A stretch of DNA of 64,000 nucleotides from Inonotus obliquus (Eukaryota > Basidiomycota > Agaricomycetes > Hymenochaetales > Hymenochaetaceae). The notes beneath the pieces were generated by a model that had not been told where the DNA came from, searched no databases, and saw only the letters and a list, made by a program, of their open reading frames with translations. Shown piece by piece: positions 42,601-56,132 of the stretch; positions within the stretch are counted from its first letter, which is position 1, and every line of letters starts with the position of its first letter. Location of the stretch: positions 3,348,001 to 3,412,000 of the forward strand of contig JAJHTX010000003.1 in NCBI GenBank assembly GCA_032164295.1. Direction: 5' to 3'. The translations under genes and the position numbers were made by a program.

Positions 42601-45600
42601 TTTTATCGGCGAGGACCATCCTTTCCGATTTCCGACAAAGGTTTGCGAACTTGATCCACATAGTTGTATCGTCCTCAGGCGCGGAAACTAGAGTCCGAAC
42701 CTGTAGTACTCGCTGCCACGTCTCAACGTCCGGTTGGCATCCTTGCAACCTTTGTCAAGTGCATCAGAAGCATGTCTCCACGGCCGAGATATCAAAACAA
42801 ACCGTTTCATCCAGGTTGTCTTCATTAACGCTTGTCGCTCAGGCTGGTCTGCATATTGCTTGTACTGGATTATCTCTTCAAGCTCAGATAAGCTCTGTGC
42901 TCGAACCATAATGCTGACAGAAGATAAGCATCTGGCTTGAACGACACAATGAATGACTTACAAGTATGTCCTTCCATAGCTCTCGCCGACGAGAGCCGTT
43001 AATTCAGGGTCAAGCATATCTCTCGCTTTATTGATATGGATCAGAGCCTTGGAGAACTGGTTTCTGTGTACCGCTAGAATTGCTCTGAAGAAGGAGCGGT
43101 CCGGTGAATTGACTTTCATCGATGCAATGAAGTTCTCCATGTTATCCCATTCATCCAGTGACCAGGCCGCCGCTGCACCCATTCCCGCCATGTCCTGGCG
43201 CTGATCATTTGTTGCATTTGCCCAGTTCTCGTCGACCACAGAAGCGAGTTGCTCCCATTCACCGAGTGCGTGGAAGCAGCGCATCCTGCCCCACACAGCT
43301 TCTTGTCCGTTCGGATCGTTTGCCATCTTCCTGTCATAGGCGGTCAAAGCTTCTTGCCAACGCCCAAGGCGCTCGTACCATAGCTCGTGCTTGGAAACGT
43401 CGTATTGTTCCCTCGCAAGGGTCAGTGTACCCCATGCAGCGTCGTGCTGCTGCAGACGCGTGTTGATCATTATAAGGTCTTCAATGATGGCTGGCGAGGT
43501 CTCCGTGAAGAACTCCAATTCCTTATAATGCAATGCTTTGGCGTAAGCGTGGAATCGGAGAGCGTATTCGCCCAGTGTGCGGTTCTCTATCGGCAGAGGC
43601 TTATCCTCATGCTCCATGAACTCGGCCAGGTTCAACAGTCGGTGGGCCAACTCGGTTGAAATTTCAGGCGAGGTGATCGCGGTCTCAATGGCTCGAACGA
43701 GATCTTCCTACAGTAAGATGAAACAGGGTTCAGCATAAAATATAACGGAAACGCCGCACGAACGAACCTGATATTGATCATATAGCTCCGTCCAGCATGA
43801 TAAGAAAGCTGCATTGAACAAGGCGCGAGCAAGCGGAGGATGGATATCAACAAGGCTCATGCATGCACGTAGAGCATGCGATGGCGATTCCTTCATCAAT
43901 TCCACAGACAGTCTGTGCATCCATTCATTCCAGTCTTCCTTCGTCGCTTTCTTCGTCGCTACTTGTGAAACGTCCCAGGCCTGCTTTAGATGTTGTTGGT
44001 TTACAGTCATCTTTGTCGACTCTGCGGGAGGAGCATACTCCGGTGTCAGAGTTGTATCAACACGTCTAGGGAGTCTATTAGTTCGATCCTTCCTGGAACA
44101 ATGAACACCCACAAGATTTCCAGGCCAGCTCCATCCTGCGGCAGTCTCTCGCCGTTCAGCAGTTTCGTAATCAGTGATTCGTACTTCTGATTGTGTACTT
44201 TATTTTTCAGTAGAGCCTGGACTCCTCCTGTGAGTAACGCGCAAGACAAATAGGGCAAAGCATTACCTTGTTGATAGTTGGGACAAAGATAGCAAATTCA
44301 GATCCTAATTGCTGCACTAGGGAACTTAAGGTTTCCATAATCGCCGCACGTAGCTCGTTATTCTGAGTGGCCAGAGCACGGACAAGAGGATGGATGATTC
44401 TTGACGCATGGTCGGAGAAGTTGACCCATCTCGTGAGCCCATCGATTGTCTGCACGGCTCTCTTGCGAAGCGCTATGGACGCGTCTTGCCTTTCATACGA
44501 ACGTACAATGATAGGGATAACAAGATGCAAGTACTCCTCGATATTAGCTCGGAATGTCATGAATGCGTCAAGTACTTTCATCCGGGTCGCTTGCTTCTTT
44601 TCCTGCAAGTCTCCGTCAAATATGCGCAGCATAAGAGGTAGAATTGTAGGCAAAAATGGCTTGAATTCTCCACCTAACGCTTTCCCAAGGGCCTCAATGA
44701 GGCCTACTATAGGTAACTGCAAAGCGGCATTATCCCAGAGTACTTGCACGAGATTAAATATCTGGAGGGTGTGATTTCGGACGTGCTCCTTTATGATTCC
44801 AACGAGAATGGCTAGCTGCTGCAGGTGGAATTCCTGGATGCGAGCGGCTGTCGTGTTGCGTGTGACGGTAGCAAATGCAGGTATGATCTATCATTCAGAG
44901 TCAGCAAGTCTTTGGGAACCACTGAATGCCTAGCAATTTACCTGTGGTAGAAAGGCTACGCATCTTAATCCTTGTGTCTTGAAGATAGACATGATCGCCT
45001 CAATGACGGTATGATGATGTGTACTGAGAGCTTGATCCTTTAGTATGTCAAGGAGGTGGTTAACTACCACGGTCTGGAAGTAATCGTCGGAAGTCGCAGT
45101 GGTGGGTAGGGGAACCATGTTCACAGCTTGAACTGCGGTCTCGTTGGCCTGATCATCATCGGCCTTTGTCTGGACGTAAGGTCAAATCAAGAATTTAAAG
45201 AGAAGATCTTGTAAATGATTTACCCTCCGTCTGTAAGGATCGATGGCGCCGAGGATCCCTAGCACCTTGATAACTTCACGTCGAACCGCAGGCGCAGCAT
45301 CTGTCTTGAGAATACGCCCCAGAATTTGAAACAACTCCGGATGATCGACTAATGGCTGGATGACGTAGCCCGTATTCGAGCAAACCTGACCTAATGTACG
45401 GAGAGCGGCATCTCGCTTGACAGGAATGGGATCTACGAGCCGATTTAGGATGGTATCCATGAGCGACGGAACAAGCGGAAGCACGTCGTCTCCCCCGACA
45501 CAAGCAAGCTCCCCAATGCAGGTCATAATATTCGCGGAGACTGTTGGGTTTTGATCGTTCGCTTTCGGTAAGAGTGTTACAAGCATGGATACCGCGTATG

Positions 45601-47744
45601 GTTTGATAAGCCGCTGAGTCGCGTTGATAAGTAGACTGAGCAACTTCGTGCATTCCTCTCGAGCACGGATGACAGTCGAGTACTCTAACTCTGTAAGAAG
45701 TTGGATCAAAGCTTTCCGTAGCGATGACATTACATATGCTGGGTTGTGAATGGCGAGACGGCCAATGAGATCAATTGCAGTTACACGGTTCTCGAAGACT
45801 TCGTCATTGAGAGCAATGAACAAGGACCGGACATTCTCTGCCTGAGAAAGATGTTTGTCAAAACGCTCATCCAGAGATGACAGCACCGTCAATCGAATGG
45901 CAGGGTCAGGATCAGCAATCCCCACCGTAAGCAACTTATCGAGAACGTCACTGATGATCTCAATCGAGTGATTGCTCACTTGATGGCAAATCGGGTCGCG
46001 AACGAAGAGCCGGCAGCAGGTCAAAGCGGCCGCTTGACGGATATCGGGGTGGTCGTCTTCAAGGTAAGGAAGTGCACAAGCACGAACGAATTCGTTAAGG
46101 ATGTGACCGCTGAAGTCGAAAGATCCGAGTGTTTCTAAGGCAAGACGTATCTGTTCAGGAGCTTTAGTGGCTCCAGTCTGCTGGACGGCGATGTCCTTGA
46201 TTGCAGCCAGTTCGGGACGCTGATATGCTGGTGGTGAGCCTAGTGGCTTATAGTGCTGACCACTGAGCGTGAGGGAGATCAAGTCTAGCAATTTGTCTTG
46301 TATGGTACGAAGAAGAGGAGGTATGTGTCGTGCAATCGCAGTGAGGGCCTGGCGGAGTGGTTCGCTCAGTCCACAAGCAAACATGAGATCAAGTTGGTCA
46401 TGAAGTAGTTTCGTAAGATTTGGTCCTACGGCACTGGCAAGCATTTCGATGCATTGGAACATTGGTTCTTCGGCGGGTGCATTCTTTTTCCTAGGTGACT
46501 GTCAGACCCTGAAAATGCATAGCAAAATGACAATACTCACCCTCTCATCTGCAGCCCTAGTTTAATTTGCTCCATAATTGGTTCTAAAAATTGCTTCATG
46601 TCACTCCCAACAGCGGTAGCAACCTGACCAATAGCAGTAAAGGCGACCGAGCGTTCCGCAGGTTTCTGGAGTTGATCCAACAAATGAAGCATGGCTCTGT
46701 ACATGAAGTACTCAGAGAACGTTTGAGTATCATATAGGGCGAGTGCCGGTATAAGCGCGATGACAGTCTTGCGTACAAGAGCGTCTCTATTGGTGCATAA
46801 CTTTAGGATCGTCTCCGCAGTGTCGAGGTATGACTCCTTCATGAACATTCCCGCATGTAGTATCAGCACACGATACGTCAACAACGATCCATGTATCGTC
46901 TCTGCCGAAGCCGACCGTAATCCCATCTGCGCATCTAGCAGGATTTTGTTTAAGAAAGGGGGCTTAGGCTGGCGATCGCGCTGGGTGATGATGTTGAGGC
47001 ATGCCGCAAGCAGGTCGGCGGCGGCTTCGCGCACGATAAGTCGTTGATCTCGAAGCGGGATTAGTAGCTTATCCACGACTAAGGATATATGCTGATAGAA
47101 ACACGTCGGGTTGTGCTGGGCTAGTTCTTTCAGGATTAGCACGCCGGCATAACGAGCTGGCTCCTGCCGATCGGACTGCATAAATTCGATGGCCGTAGGC
47201 ACCTCGAAGTCCATAAATGCTTCATCGAAAACAGAACCTCCAACCTGTACGATCTTCCCGAGTGCCTCAGCTGCCGTTTGCATAACATTATAGTCTGGTG
47301 ACGGAAGCGCGAACTTGACATAGTTGTAGAATCGGAAGCAGTTTCGTTTGGTTTCAATTGTCTCTTCCTTCTCCAAGTCCAGCAAGTGTTCTACAAAACG
47401 CAGGTCAGATCTGTACTCGTAAGCCTCAGAGCCTACGTACCGATCGCAACAATGGCGCCTAACTTTTCCACAGACGATGCGCCATGGGCCAAATGTATGA
47501 GCCGCTTATTCGTTAACTCTTCCCACAGCTTCGCCGCTGCATCCGACGACATTTCAACCACAACATTTTGCACCTTTGCAATGTATCGTTATTATTATGC
47601 AAGCACAAAGTAATTTGACACCAAACATACATGCTTGCGTAGGTCTTGTGCGCTCTGCAGTCGAGTTTCGGGATTCTTATTCTTCAGACCAACGAAAAAT
47701 CGGTCAAGAGGGTCAGCTTGCGCGGGGGTATCGGTCGACGACAT
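39630..47744 (-). CDS. TOR: TOR serine/threonine kinase (PIKK)
   Basis: Catalytic subunit of TORC1/TORC2, linking nutrients to growth. The start at 47742-47744 gives [24 protein letters not shown] repeats follow (47600 to about 44000; for example [40 protein letters not shown]). The FAT domain spans about 43650-41600 ([20 protein letters not shown]). [23 protein letters not shown] followed by SRLYY, with the Ser that contacts FKBP12-rapamycin. Kinase: [39 protein letters not shown] and [35 protein letters not shown], where an intron (donor GTGAGT near 39713, acceptor TTTAG) adds the final C-A-F-W before TAG 39630-39632. Roughly 2,300 residues in about 15-20 exons; it looks complete. Confidence 0.95.
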
Positions 47745-48191
47745 GACCTGGCGTGCCGTCGATGCGCTGAAAGGTGATCACTACGTAGGTAATGAACTAG
47801 ACTCAAGCACTCTGCCGTCTGCGCTCTATCCATTCCTATCACGTGCCTCAAGCAACGCGTGCCCATTCATTGATTCAAGGCAGGCAAGGCAAGGCAAGGC
47901 ATAGCTTTGTGTCCACTCCACTCCGGTTTATTGCTTCTCTCAAACGACACTTACTACCAATACAATGCAAATACTATGCTAAATACAAGGTCACCGACTA
48001 TTATGTATATGCGAAACGAACAAAAAACGAATAAAAAAGAAAGCCGAAAAAAGTGGAGGATAATATGATAGAACGGAGGTACTACCTGCTAATGAGCTAC
48101 AAGATGCTAGCAGAGGGCTATTGGAAACAAGCACTGGAAGTTGGCCTTCACGTCACATTTGATCGAATGAGATAACGTTGTTTGACTAAAG
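47745..48191. other. TOR promoter region with GGCAA repeat
   Basis: 447 bases between the TOR start and the Rho GEF stop (both minus). A short tandem GGCAA run lies at about 47879-47899. AT-rich 3' UTR of the upstream gene at 47985-48075. Confidence 0.5.
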
Positions 48192-51100
48192 TTATGCCGT
48201 CGGTCGGGCCAATTGTAACGACATAATCCGATCGTCTGAAACCACAAGGATCTCTCGACGCCCGAGTGCGGGAGAAGGACGCGCTGGCGGATATCCGGCG
48301 GGTACCACCGGCGAGCCGTACCCTGGATGTCCATGAACCATCGTTGTGCCGCTGTAAGTCGAGTACATCGATGACCTATCGCCATACGTACCCTGTCGAG
48401 GATCGTACCCATAAGGACTTGCCGAATATCCATTTGGCGGTGGATGCAAGCTAGCTTTTGAATGGGTTGTGGAGGGGGGCGCTTCGGCGAACAGCAGACG
48501 CAAGTTATTGCCCTGAACAATCTGCGTCAATGCGCCGGTCTCCACATGCCGGACCTCAACAAATGTTGGTTCGAAAGCGAGAACGTAAGGATAATGTAGA
48601 GCTATATCTTGTTAAGCAAATCGAGCATGTTCATGATCAAGCCGACCTACCAAACGACCTGGGATGCCCTTCCCAATAAACCATGAAGTGATTACGCGAC
48701 CTCCAGCCGCTCTTGTTAACGTAAAATGCGAATTCTAAGAGCAACTGATAAGTCCGTCACCTGTTCTGCAGGCACGACACCGCTTACCATCATAGCACAG
48801 GAGGAAATCGTTCTCAATGCGATAGATAGCCATTGGGCGTACATCTTCACGTTTTTGAACGAAGTCCAGCGAAGCGTCCGATGGATCGAGCAGCGCTTGA
48901 GTGTCCAGCGTTTCCAAATCAACAATTTCGAATCCCTTAGTACATCCGACGCAGAGCTTCGTCTTAAGGTAATGGATGGAACTCGATTCAACGGGTATAT
49001 AAAACTCCTGTGACACAGTTAGTACCACTCAGCATTCGGAAAGCAACTGTATAGATTCATACCCGGAATAGTCGAAGCGTGTCATTGCCACCTTGAATGA
49101 GCTTCTTGAATGTTGGCTTATTCTTGCCTCGGACAGAGTATTCAATAGGCTCCAGCGCCTTGATCGTGCTTGACAATTGACTCGCCTTCACGACGCAAAC
49201 CAGAGTTTTGCCGAGGCAAATACCAGCTTTGAAGAAGGAGGTATGCGACGAGATCCGCTTCGCACGTCGGAGACCGCCCATAGGATCATGCTCACTAAGA
49301 GCTTCAAGGGGGAAAGTGATCACGGAATGTTCTATAATAAGCAGAAAGTTATCAGCAAAGCAGAGAGATGTTCACTGGTGGCAACAGACCGGAGAGGACA
49401 ATGAGTAACTGGTACTCCTCGAGAACATCAATTTGCGTGACGTCTGGTATACCAAGAACTCGAACAGGATGGCTATTCGGATTTCGGAGGTCTGAGAAAT
49501 AAACACCATCATTTGTCCCGTAGGCAATCCTCCGGCCAAAATCTTATCATAACGATATGAGCTTGGCGAAAATATGGTACCCAGACATTTGCCTACCGAA
49601 TGGTGCAGCACAGTTCACTCTATTTGGACCGGTAAAGAATCCCTCAGATAGCGTCACCGTATCAAAGACAAGGCTCCTCTCCCGCATCACCTCCTGCTGC
49701 TTATTTATCATATCTAGCCATTTCTTGCGATTGACTTGGGATTGCGCCCAAAGCGTTATTTGATAATACTTTCGACCGAGGTGGACAAAAGTGATGCAGA
49801 AACCGTCCTTACTAGGTTTTACTGGAGCAATAGTAGGTGGAGGAGGAGGCATGCTTTTGTTAAACGAGTTGCGCTTGGTCAGAGTCTTATTGAGCGTCTT
49901 TCCTTGTTGTCGCAGAGTGTTGCCTTGCTCGTCGGGGCATGCAATGAGCAACAACTCAAGAGGTATTGGCTTAATAGCGGAGTTACTCAGCCTCGCATGA
50001 AGGGAACATAAAGACGAAAAAGCCGTACCCGTCGATAAACTTTGTGGAGTTCATGCTTATGCTTATCCTTCTGCTTAACCATGAGAAGAGCATGATCGAA
50101 AAGGAATACTTGAAGATCTCCACTGTCGCCCTGCCCTCCGCGTCTTTTCAGCGTGCCTTTGTATATTAGCTCGCGACCCTCTTCCCTCAAGCGAAGATCC
50201 TTGAAAAAGCAACTCATTAACTAAACTCAGTGCCAACGAGCAACGTATGGCTTACAACTTCCTCCCCAGGACGGAAGACAAGCTGCTGATCAAGTTGCAG
50301 CAGGCTGAAGCGGTTCTCCGTCTTTCCACTCTCAATATTCACCCTTTCAAGAAATTGTTTGATCAGTTCGATTACGCGGGGCAATTCTTCCTTGTCCGGA
50401 TTCCCTTCGGGAGTATATTTCAGCACGACCCCAAGGAGGAGGGGATACCGAGCGAGACGTGTAGTTGGCTTAGTCAGATAACCGTTAAGCTCAAGCTTTC
50501 GGGATTCGGGAAGTCGTTCCGTTTCCTGTACAGGTATAATTAGTTGAAAGGACCAATCTCTTCTTACAAAAATTCCCACTTACATCAACAAACTTCGCAA
50601 ACGCCGGATTGCTGCTTTTCTCCTTCTCGAACTCGTATTTCCCATAAAGTTGGTGGGCGCCATAAGACACGAAAGGAGCGAACTGAGGAACAATGTCCAG
50701 AAGGATATCACCAATCTGTTCCACAAGGGCAAATGATTTCTGGCGTTTGTTAAAGGCCTCCCGAAGCTTGCTGTTGACCGCGATGATATCGTGCACGTTC
50801 CAGAAAACCTGTTCAAGGAAATCAAGGCGACGGTGCTCGGGTATAATATCCGACTTTTTCAACGGAGCAATCCAGACCTGGTCATAAGATGTCATCTAAA
50901 CCGTCGTCCAATGTAAAATCCGAAGCAACGTACGTCTCGGAGATATTCCATGTCTCGGACAAAATCTCGTTCAGTGTAGATCACCTCGTTGATCGCTTCC
51001 TGGCGCTTTTTCTCCGTCTCCGAAACGCTATCGGCGATCTCTTTCGGTACTGAATGGATCCACAATGTTCCCGGTTCCTTGAGATAGAATCAGTATCTCA

Positions 51101-53048
51101 GAAGGCTGGGAGACAACTAATCGGCTTACCACCAAGTCACCTAATGATTCCTTGCTGATGCTCCGCTTGAGACCAGGCTGTGGCTTCAGATTCAGCCTAG
51201 CCTGTTGCTCCAATCGCCTTGGGCAAGCGATGCTATAGCAAAGCTGATCACGCGAACAAGTTGGAGAATAGCAATCAGTAAGGAGCGTGAAGACACCCGA
51301 AGGTAGAGGGGCTTCATCGACAGACATCGAACTCTCATTCGGAACAGGGACTTGCGATCCTGACGTGTCATCCGTCTGTGCATCATCGCCGGATGGAACA
51401 CTGCCATCATTTGACGTGGCTCCGTCATTCGGCTTGCTTCGGACACGACCGTCACTGTCACCGTGGACCGTCGACAAATCACCACTAGCATACGGTCCTG
51501 GCATAGCTGTCCGGAATTGGTACAACTCGAAGGGACTATCTCTCAGGCGGTGGTCGTATGTTACGTCGTGGAAAAATTTCTGCGCGTCCAATGCTCGGCC
51601 CAGAAGCAACGCGAGATTACGATCGGTCGTTTTAATAATGTACGCAATTTTGTCGACCGCTTCCCGTCCATCAAAGGCATCCTTATATGCTAGCCCATCT
51701 TTAACACGTTCTGTCAATGTAATACGCTCTCTGAAGGCCTCTGCCACGCGTGATAGTAAGGCCGGATATACGATCGGTGTTCGCCGAGACTGGGACGCAT
51801 GAGGGGAGGGAGTATGTCGTTCTTTTGTATTTCCGGTACCATACTGAGGTAGAGAAGGCCTTGTTCCTTGCTTGAGTTCTCCAAGAATACTACGAGCCTG
51901 GGAAGAAGTGGCGGACATGGAGCGGGATCGGTCCTGCGCTGTGCGCTCGCGTCGGGCACTCATGTGAAGTGGTAATGTACGAGTAGATTCGGATGATAGC
52001 CTCGGGGAGGATGGAGTAGGAGAGCTATGATCAACATAGGTGGAAGAGGCGGGAGAATGGCTCTCTGCATGTACTATACCCTGCGGCATTGCAGTGTCGA
52101 GTTGTAAAGGGTATGGTCGGGACGACGGTCCCGCAAGACTTTGGAGTTCCAAAGATCGATCGGACAAGCGATTATCCTGAAAACTTCGCGGAGATTCTGA
52201 GCATTGGATTGTTTTGTTAGAGACAATCGTAAACCAATAAAACAGAAAAACATACCAGATAATCCCATACTGCGCCCACCATTTCCTTCGTCAAAAATGT
52301 CCTTCTTCTTTGCTTCACCATTCCTTTCATTCAGGAAGTCCAGTTCCAATCGGGTATCCTGAGGTTCAAAACCTAGGACTGGTGCTGACTTGGAGCCCCC
52401 TGGTTGTGGTTCTTGCACACCGTGATGAGGCCGGCTCTCCGACGGTGCTGGTGAGACTGGCTTCCCAGTTGCCAATCCAGGTGAACCACGTGTCACAGGG
52501 GTATTCGAGTAAATCTGCGCCTGATAAGCCTGCGCAGGCGTCAAGCCAGAGCGGACCATCGCCTCAAGATTTGGGTCAGACTCCTGGGGTGGAGGCTGAG
52601 GGACTATGACGCCAGACGAGTGAGACGAGCTCGCGAGTGACTGGGCATATTGATCTGGGCGAGCAGGGCGGCTATAGTACGATTGGCTGTACGCTGGATG
52701 CTGCGATTGTTGTTGCTGGTACTGCATCTGCACCTGCGCCTGCTGTTGTTGAACGTAGTATGGTTGTTGTCGATAAGATGCTGGCGCATATGCGTGCTGG
52801 CTGTACTGGGGCTGTATTGTCTGTGCGTAAGCTGCGTGCTGAGAGTCATAGCGCGCGTCATAAGGTTGTTGCTGGTAGTAGTAGTTTTGAGTGGTATACT
52901 CTGTAGGTCGCTGGTAACCCTGGGCATAGCTGGCGGAGGCTGCTGGTGGCGGCCTGGGGTACTGATGGTGGGCAGCACTTGGCCTACCGAAAATTGACTC
53001 GTATGCTGCGCTGCGCTTGTCTGTATGGGCACCTATGGTGCGGTCCAT
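48192..53048 (-). CDS. ROM2: Rho1 guanine nucleotide exchange factor (DEP-DH-PH-CNH)
   Basis: Rom1/2-type GEFs activate Rho1 in the cell-wall-integrity pathway at sites of growth. The start at 53046-53048 gives MDRTIGAHTDKRSAAYESIF. Then: a Tyr/Gln-rich disordered region (52900-52600); a DEP domain (ITLTERVKDGLAYKDAFDGR, LALLLGRALDAQKFFHDVTY, about 51770-51520); a DH domain (RQEAINEVIYTERDFVRDM, GYLTKPTTRLARYPLLL, about 51000-50270); a PH domain (GRELIYKGTLKRRGGQ to KKWLDMINKQQEVMRE, about 50170-49670); and a CNH domain (RRIAYGTNDGVYFSDLRNP, TQIDVLEEYQLLIVLS, LCVGCTKGFEIVDLETLD). Low-complexity tail with a final ILVVSDDRIMSLQLARPTA. Shares a 345-bp divergent promoter region with ERV1. Confidence 0.9.
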
Positions 53049-53393
53049 GATGGACAACGTCGTGTGCGGAGACGTCGGTGAGCGCGCTGTAGTCGTTGCC
53101 AAAGCACGGCACGGCACGGTCTTGCATCTTGGAATTCCCACGACCACGAGCGATGTCATCATGGTTATCCGGCATAGCCTCCCGGACCGGCCCTAAACTA
53201 CCATCTCCATTCTTCTTCTCTCCACAAAAATAAGTACATCCCAATCTACGCATTTTATCAAATAGATAAAAGGAGGAAAACTTCCTTCATGTTAAGTAAA
53301 TTCCGATAAGATTGTTGTTGTTTAGCGCTATGAACAAGTAACAAGCGAAACTGAAATACTTGGCTGGATGTTCCCGGAATATCCCATGTCCTG
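53049..53393. promoter_or_regulatory. Divergent promoter region, Rho GEF / ERV1
   Basis: 345 bases between two start codons pointing away from each other; no coding frame of note. No consensus TATA box stands out. Confidence 0.5.
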
Positions 53394-53960
53394 ATGACCG
53401 ACGTCCATCACCAGTCGCGAAACAACCCTCCTGGCGTCGTACTCGGCCCTGACGGCAGGCCATGCAGAGTTTGCACTGGTACGGCGTTTCGTCAGTGGAA
53501 CAAACTTATGGCGTACAATGAAACTGTATCAGCCAAGTCACCTGTTGTTGATGCATCGCTAACCGCGGTGACCGGTCCAATTGGCACCCTTGCGCAAGCG
53601 AACGAGCCTCCTTTAGAATGCCCGCCAGATAAGAACCAGCTCGGTCGTGCAACATGGACGTTCTTACATACCACCGCCGCACATTATCCTGACAATCCAA
53701 GCCCAACTCACCGTCAGCGCATGCTTGGCATCCTCTTTGCTCTTCCTGTACTCTTCCCGTGCCACTGGTGTGCGATGCACTTCGGTGAAGAGATCCAACG
53801 TTCGCCACCAGACTTGAGCAGTCGGGAGACTTTGAGCAGATGGCTTTGCCAGCAGCATAATATCGTGAACGGTCGACTTGGGAAGCCTTTGTTCGACTGC
53901 TCGATCAAAACCCTCGACGAGCGTTGGAAAGACGGACCAAGCGATGGTAGATGTAATTAA
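53394..53960 (+). CDS. ERV1: Erv1/ALR FAD-linked sulfhydryl oxidase
   Basis: Partner of Mia40 in oxidative folding in the mitochondrial intermembrane space, passing electrons from cysteines via FAD to cytochrome c. Intronless, 188 codons, the usual size. Seen: the shuttle cysteines in GRPCRVCTGTAF (C-x2-C); PPDKNQLGRATWTFLHTTAA (flavin-binding helix); the catalytic pair in FPCHWCAMHF (C-x2-C); CQQHNIVNGRLGKPLFDC, the structural Cys pair C-x16-C with H-N-x-V-N contacting FAD; and ERWKDG. No signal peptide, consistent with Erv1 rather than the ER paralogue Erv2. Confidence 0.95.
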   Translation: MTDVHHQSRNNPPGVVLGPDGRPCRVCTGTAFRQWNKLMAYNETVSAKSPVVDASLTAVTGPIGTLAQANEPPLECPPDKNQLGRATWTFLHTTAAHYPDNPSPTHRQRMLGILFALPVLFPCHWCAMHFGEEIQRSPPDLSSRETLSRWLCQQHNIVNGRLGKPLFDCSIKTLDERWKDGPSDGRCN

Positions 53961-54656
53961 TATCTAACAAGTTGACCAATCTTGTTAAGGTATGCCCACT
54001 TTCTTTCTACGTGCTGTTTTCCATCTATTAGCCACTCACTAATCTCTTACTGTGGTAGGAATTCGAAATATAATACCCCAACTCCGTCTCTTCCGTAGTT
54101 ATCGAAACTGGGTTTTATAGAACGTGGAAACTGCATATGATTGTCAGCTTTCCGCTGGTACAACCCAGACTAACTAGTCTACAAGCAGCCATTATCAAAC
54201 CCGTCAATACAAATAGCAAGAGTCGCCTCCATTTCCGGGTTTCTCCCTTCGAAGATGGATGAGAAGCTCTCGTATTCTGGAATGATTCTGTTTGAACCAT
54301 CAGTGCGTACAACAAACTGTACCGCAGTTCAGCCGTATTAAGGCTGACTCAGACGCATATAATCAACTTTGGAACTGCACACAAAGCATAAGTTTAAATC
54401 AAGCAAATCGCAAGCATCGATTTCCATATCATCAAGTTTGGTCCATGAGTTCTCCCTTCAAATAACCAAGTTTCGACTATTCTTCCTCTCCGATACGAAA
54501 GTATTGAATAAGTAAAAGTGAATTCACTCTAAGGAACGTCACGTGCAGCTTTTGACTCATTGGACATTCGATTCGGTACCGAATCTCAACTTTTTTACAA
54601 TATGATGCGCTGAAGAGATCCCACGTCTTGACACTGTCTTGACCTGTTACTTCAAC
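53961..54656. other. Intergenic between ERV1 and P-loop gene
   Basis: About 700 bases, same-direction genes. A minus-strand 66-codon frame (54115-54315) has one hydrophobic stretch (LLLFVLTGLIMAAC) but no other support. Contains the ERV1 3' UTR and the next promoter. Confidence 0.4.
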
Positions 54657-55623
54657 ATGCGCGGCTCAACGAATGTCCAACCCACTCCCAATATCAATGC
54701 GCTGCCTCCACTGAAAGGCGACGGGTCTGGCGTGTATAGAGTGCACATTGTTGGGAACAGTGGTGGGCTTTCGTCTACCTTCTTGGAGTCAACGGCGTAG
54801 AATGACAATTCTCCCGTTCGTGTTTGAAGGCGCCGGCAAGGCAAGTCTTCCAGCATAAGTGTTATCCTGAACGGGTGGCTGATATTTGCGTATAGTCCAC
54901 ACTCACTGATGAGCTGGCTGAGATACTCGGCGTCCCTGCCGTTCACCTCGACCGACTGTTCTGGAATCCAGACTGGGAAGAAACTCCATCAGCCGAATTC
55001 CAAGCTAGAGTATCCGCCGTGCTCGAGTCAGACGAGTGCAAGCGCGGATGGGTCGTCGATGGAAACTATACTAGACGTTTAACTGGACAATTGGACAGCG
55101 CAACAGATATCATCTGTGAGTTTCATTTTCTCCCGTGTCCATTTTTGATCACTCTTGAGCACTACGTTATGTACGCTCTCGGTCATCAATTAATCAGGGC
55201 TTGATACCCCATTCCTTCTGTACTTTCCCCGCCTCGTGAAACGTACATTTCTCCGCCTTATCAGACGACGCGAGTCATGTGCACCAGGATGCGACGAACG
55301 TATTTCCGAGACTCTCTTCTCCCGCAAAAGTATTCTCTGGTGGGCTATCACAAATCACATCCCTGTCAAACGGAGACAGACGGGGCTCCTCAAAGTAGAT
55401 AGTATCCACCTTGGCGGGAAGACAAGGAGAATTGGTGGTTGGGGACGCGAGCTTGAGGAGTGGAAGCAGGCAGTAATTGTTATGGTAAGGAAGAGGTAGT
55501 ATTCCCGCACATTTGAAAGACGTGGAGGAACGAATAAAAGATATCGATTCTTCTTTACAGAATAGACGTCAATATATCGAGCGTGACTTTACCGTTCTCA
55601 AACTTTCACCTAGGTGGACGTAA
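54657..55623 (+). CDS. Adenylate-kinase-like (FlaR-type) P-loop protein
   Basis: Small kinase-like P-loop NTPases of this type are often annotated as topology modulation or adenylate-kinase-like proteins; the substrate is unknown. Exons: 54657-54762 ending VHIVGNSG; a micro-exon 54830-54840 (11 nt, A-G-K); 54896-55115 (STLTDELAEILGVPAVHLDR to GRLTGQLDSATDII-like end); 55198-55484 (WLDTPFLLYFPRLVKRTFLR, SILWWAITNHI, EEWKQAVIVM); 55561-55623 (NRRQYIERDFTVLKLSPRWT). The Walker A motif G-N-S-G-A-G-K-S-T exists only with the micro-exon, and the intron after it is GC-AG (donor GCAAGT at 54841). W-L-D-x-P and R-R-x-x-R match the lid region of the family. C-terminus uncertain, since a further frame follows at 55583-55786. 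Confidence 0.7.
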
Positions 55624-56132
55624 GCTTTCAGACCTCAAGCAGTACTTGACCTCTGTTTCCGGCCAAGGATTCTCTTGCTCCGTAAGTCGTGGAAGCTTAG
55701 AAGAGCTGTCAAGTTTCATCGCCAAGACACTTCAGTTGCGAGAGCGAATAACCATAATAACGGATTTAAGAGAACTACAGGAATGAGAAACCAAAATAGA
55801 GATATGAACAACTACCGATACAATCCTTTACTACAGTACCACAGTGGGTTGCTGAGAATACACGAAATCTAACAGGTCGAGCAAGAAAGAAAGTCTTACT
55901 GAAATATGCAACGAACGTGAGGTCATCACCAAACCGGATGCGTCAAAATATGAGGACGAGAGAAGAGAGGACAGGAAAGCATGAGCAAGACAAGATAAAG
56001 CAGGTCAAAGCCAAAATGGAATGAATGAAAGAAAGGAGTGATCTAGTATACGAATATCGAGATGTGGAGAGCCGCAGCAACCAGTCAGAAAATATTAGCA
56101 AGGAACGAGATGGTTGAAGATTCCGTGCGAAT
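55624..56132. other. Convergent 3' region
   Basis: About 510 bases between facing genes. An alternative C-terminal frame of the P-loop gene (SDLKQYLTSVSGQ, to 55786) lies at its left edge; the rest is A-rich with nothing recognised. Confidence 0.4.

Noticed and set aside
54115..54315. 66-codon minus frame with one hydrophobic stretch
   Set aside because: No signal or splice support; lies in the ERV1 3' region.
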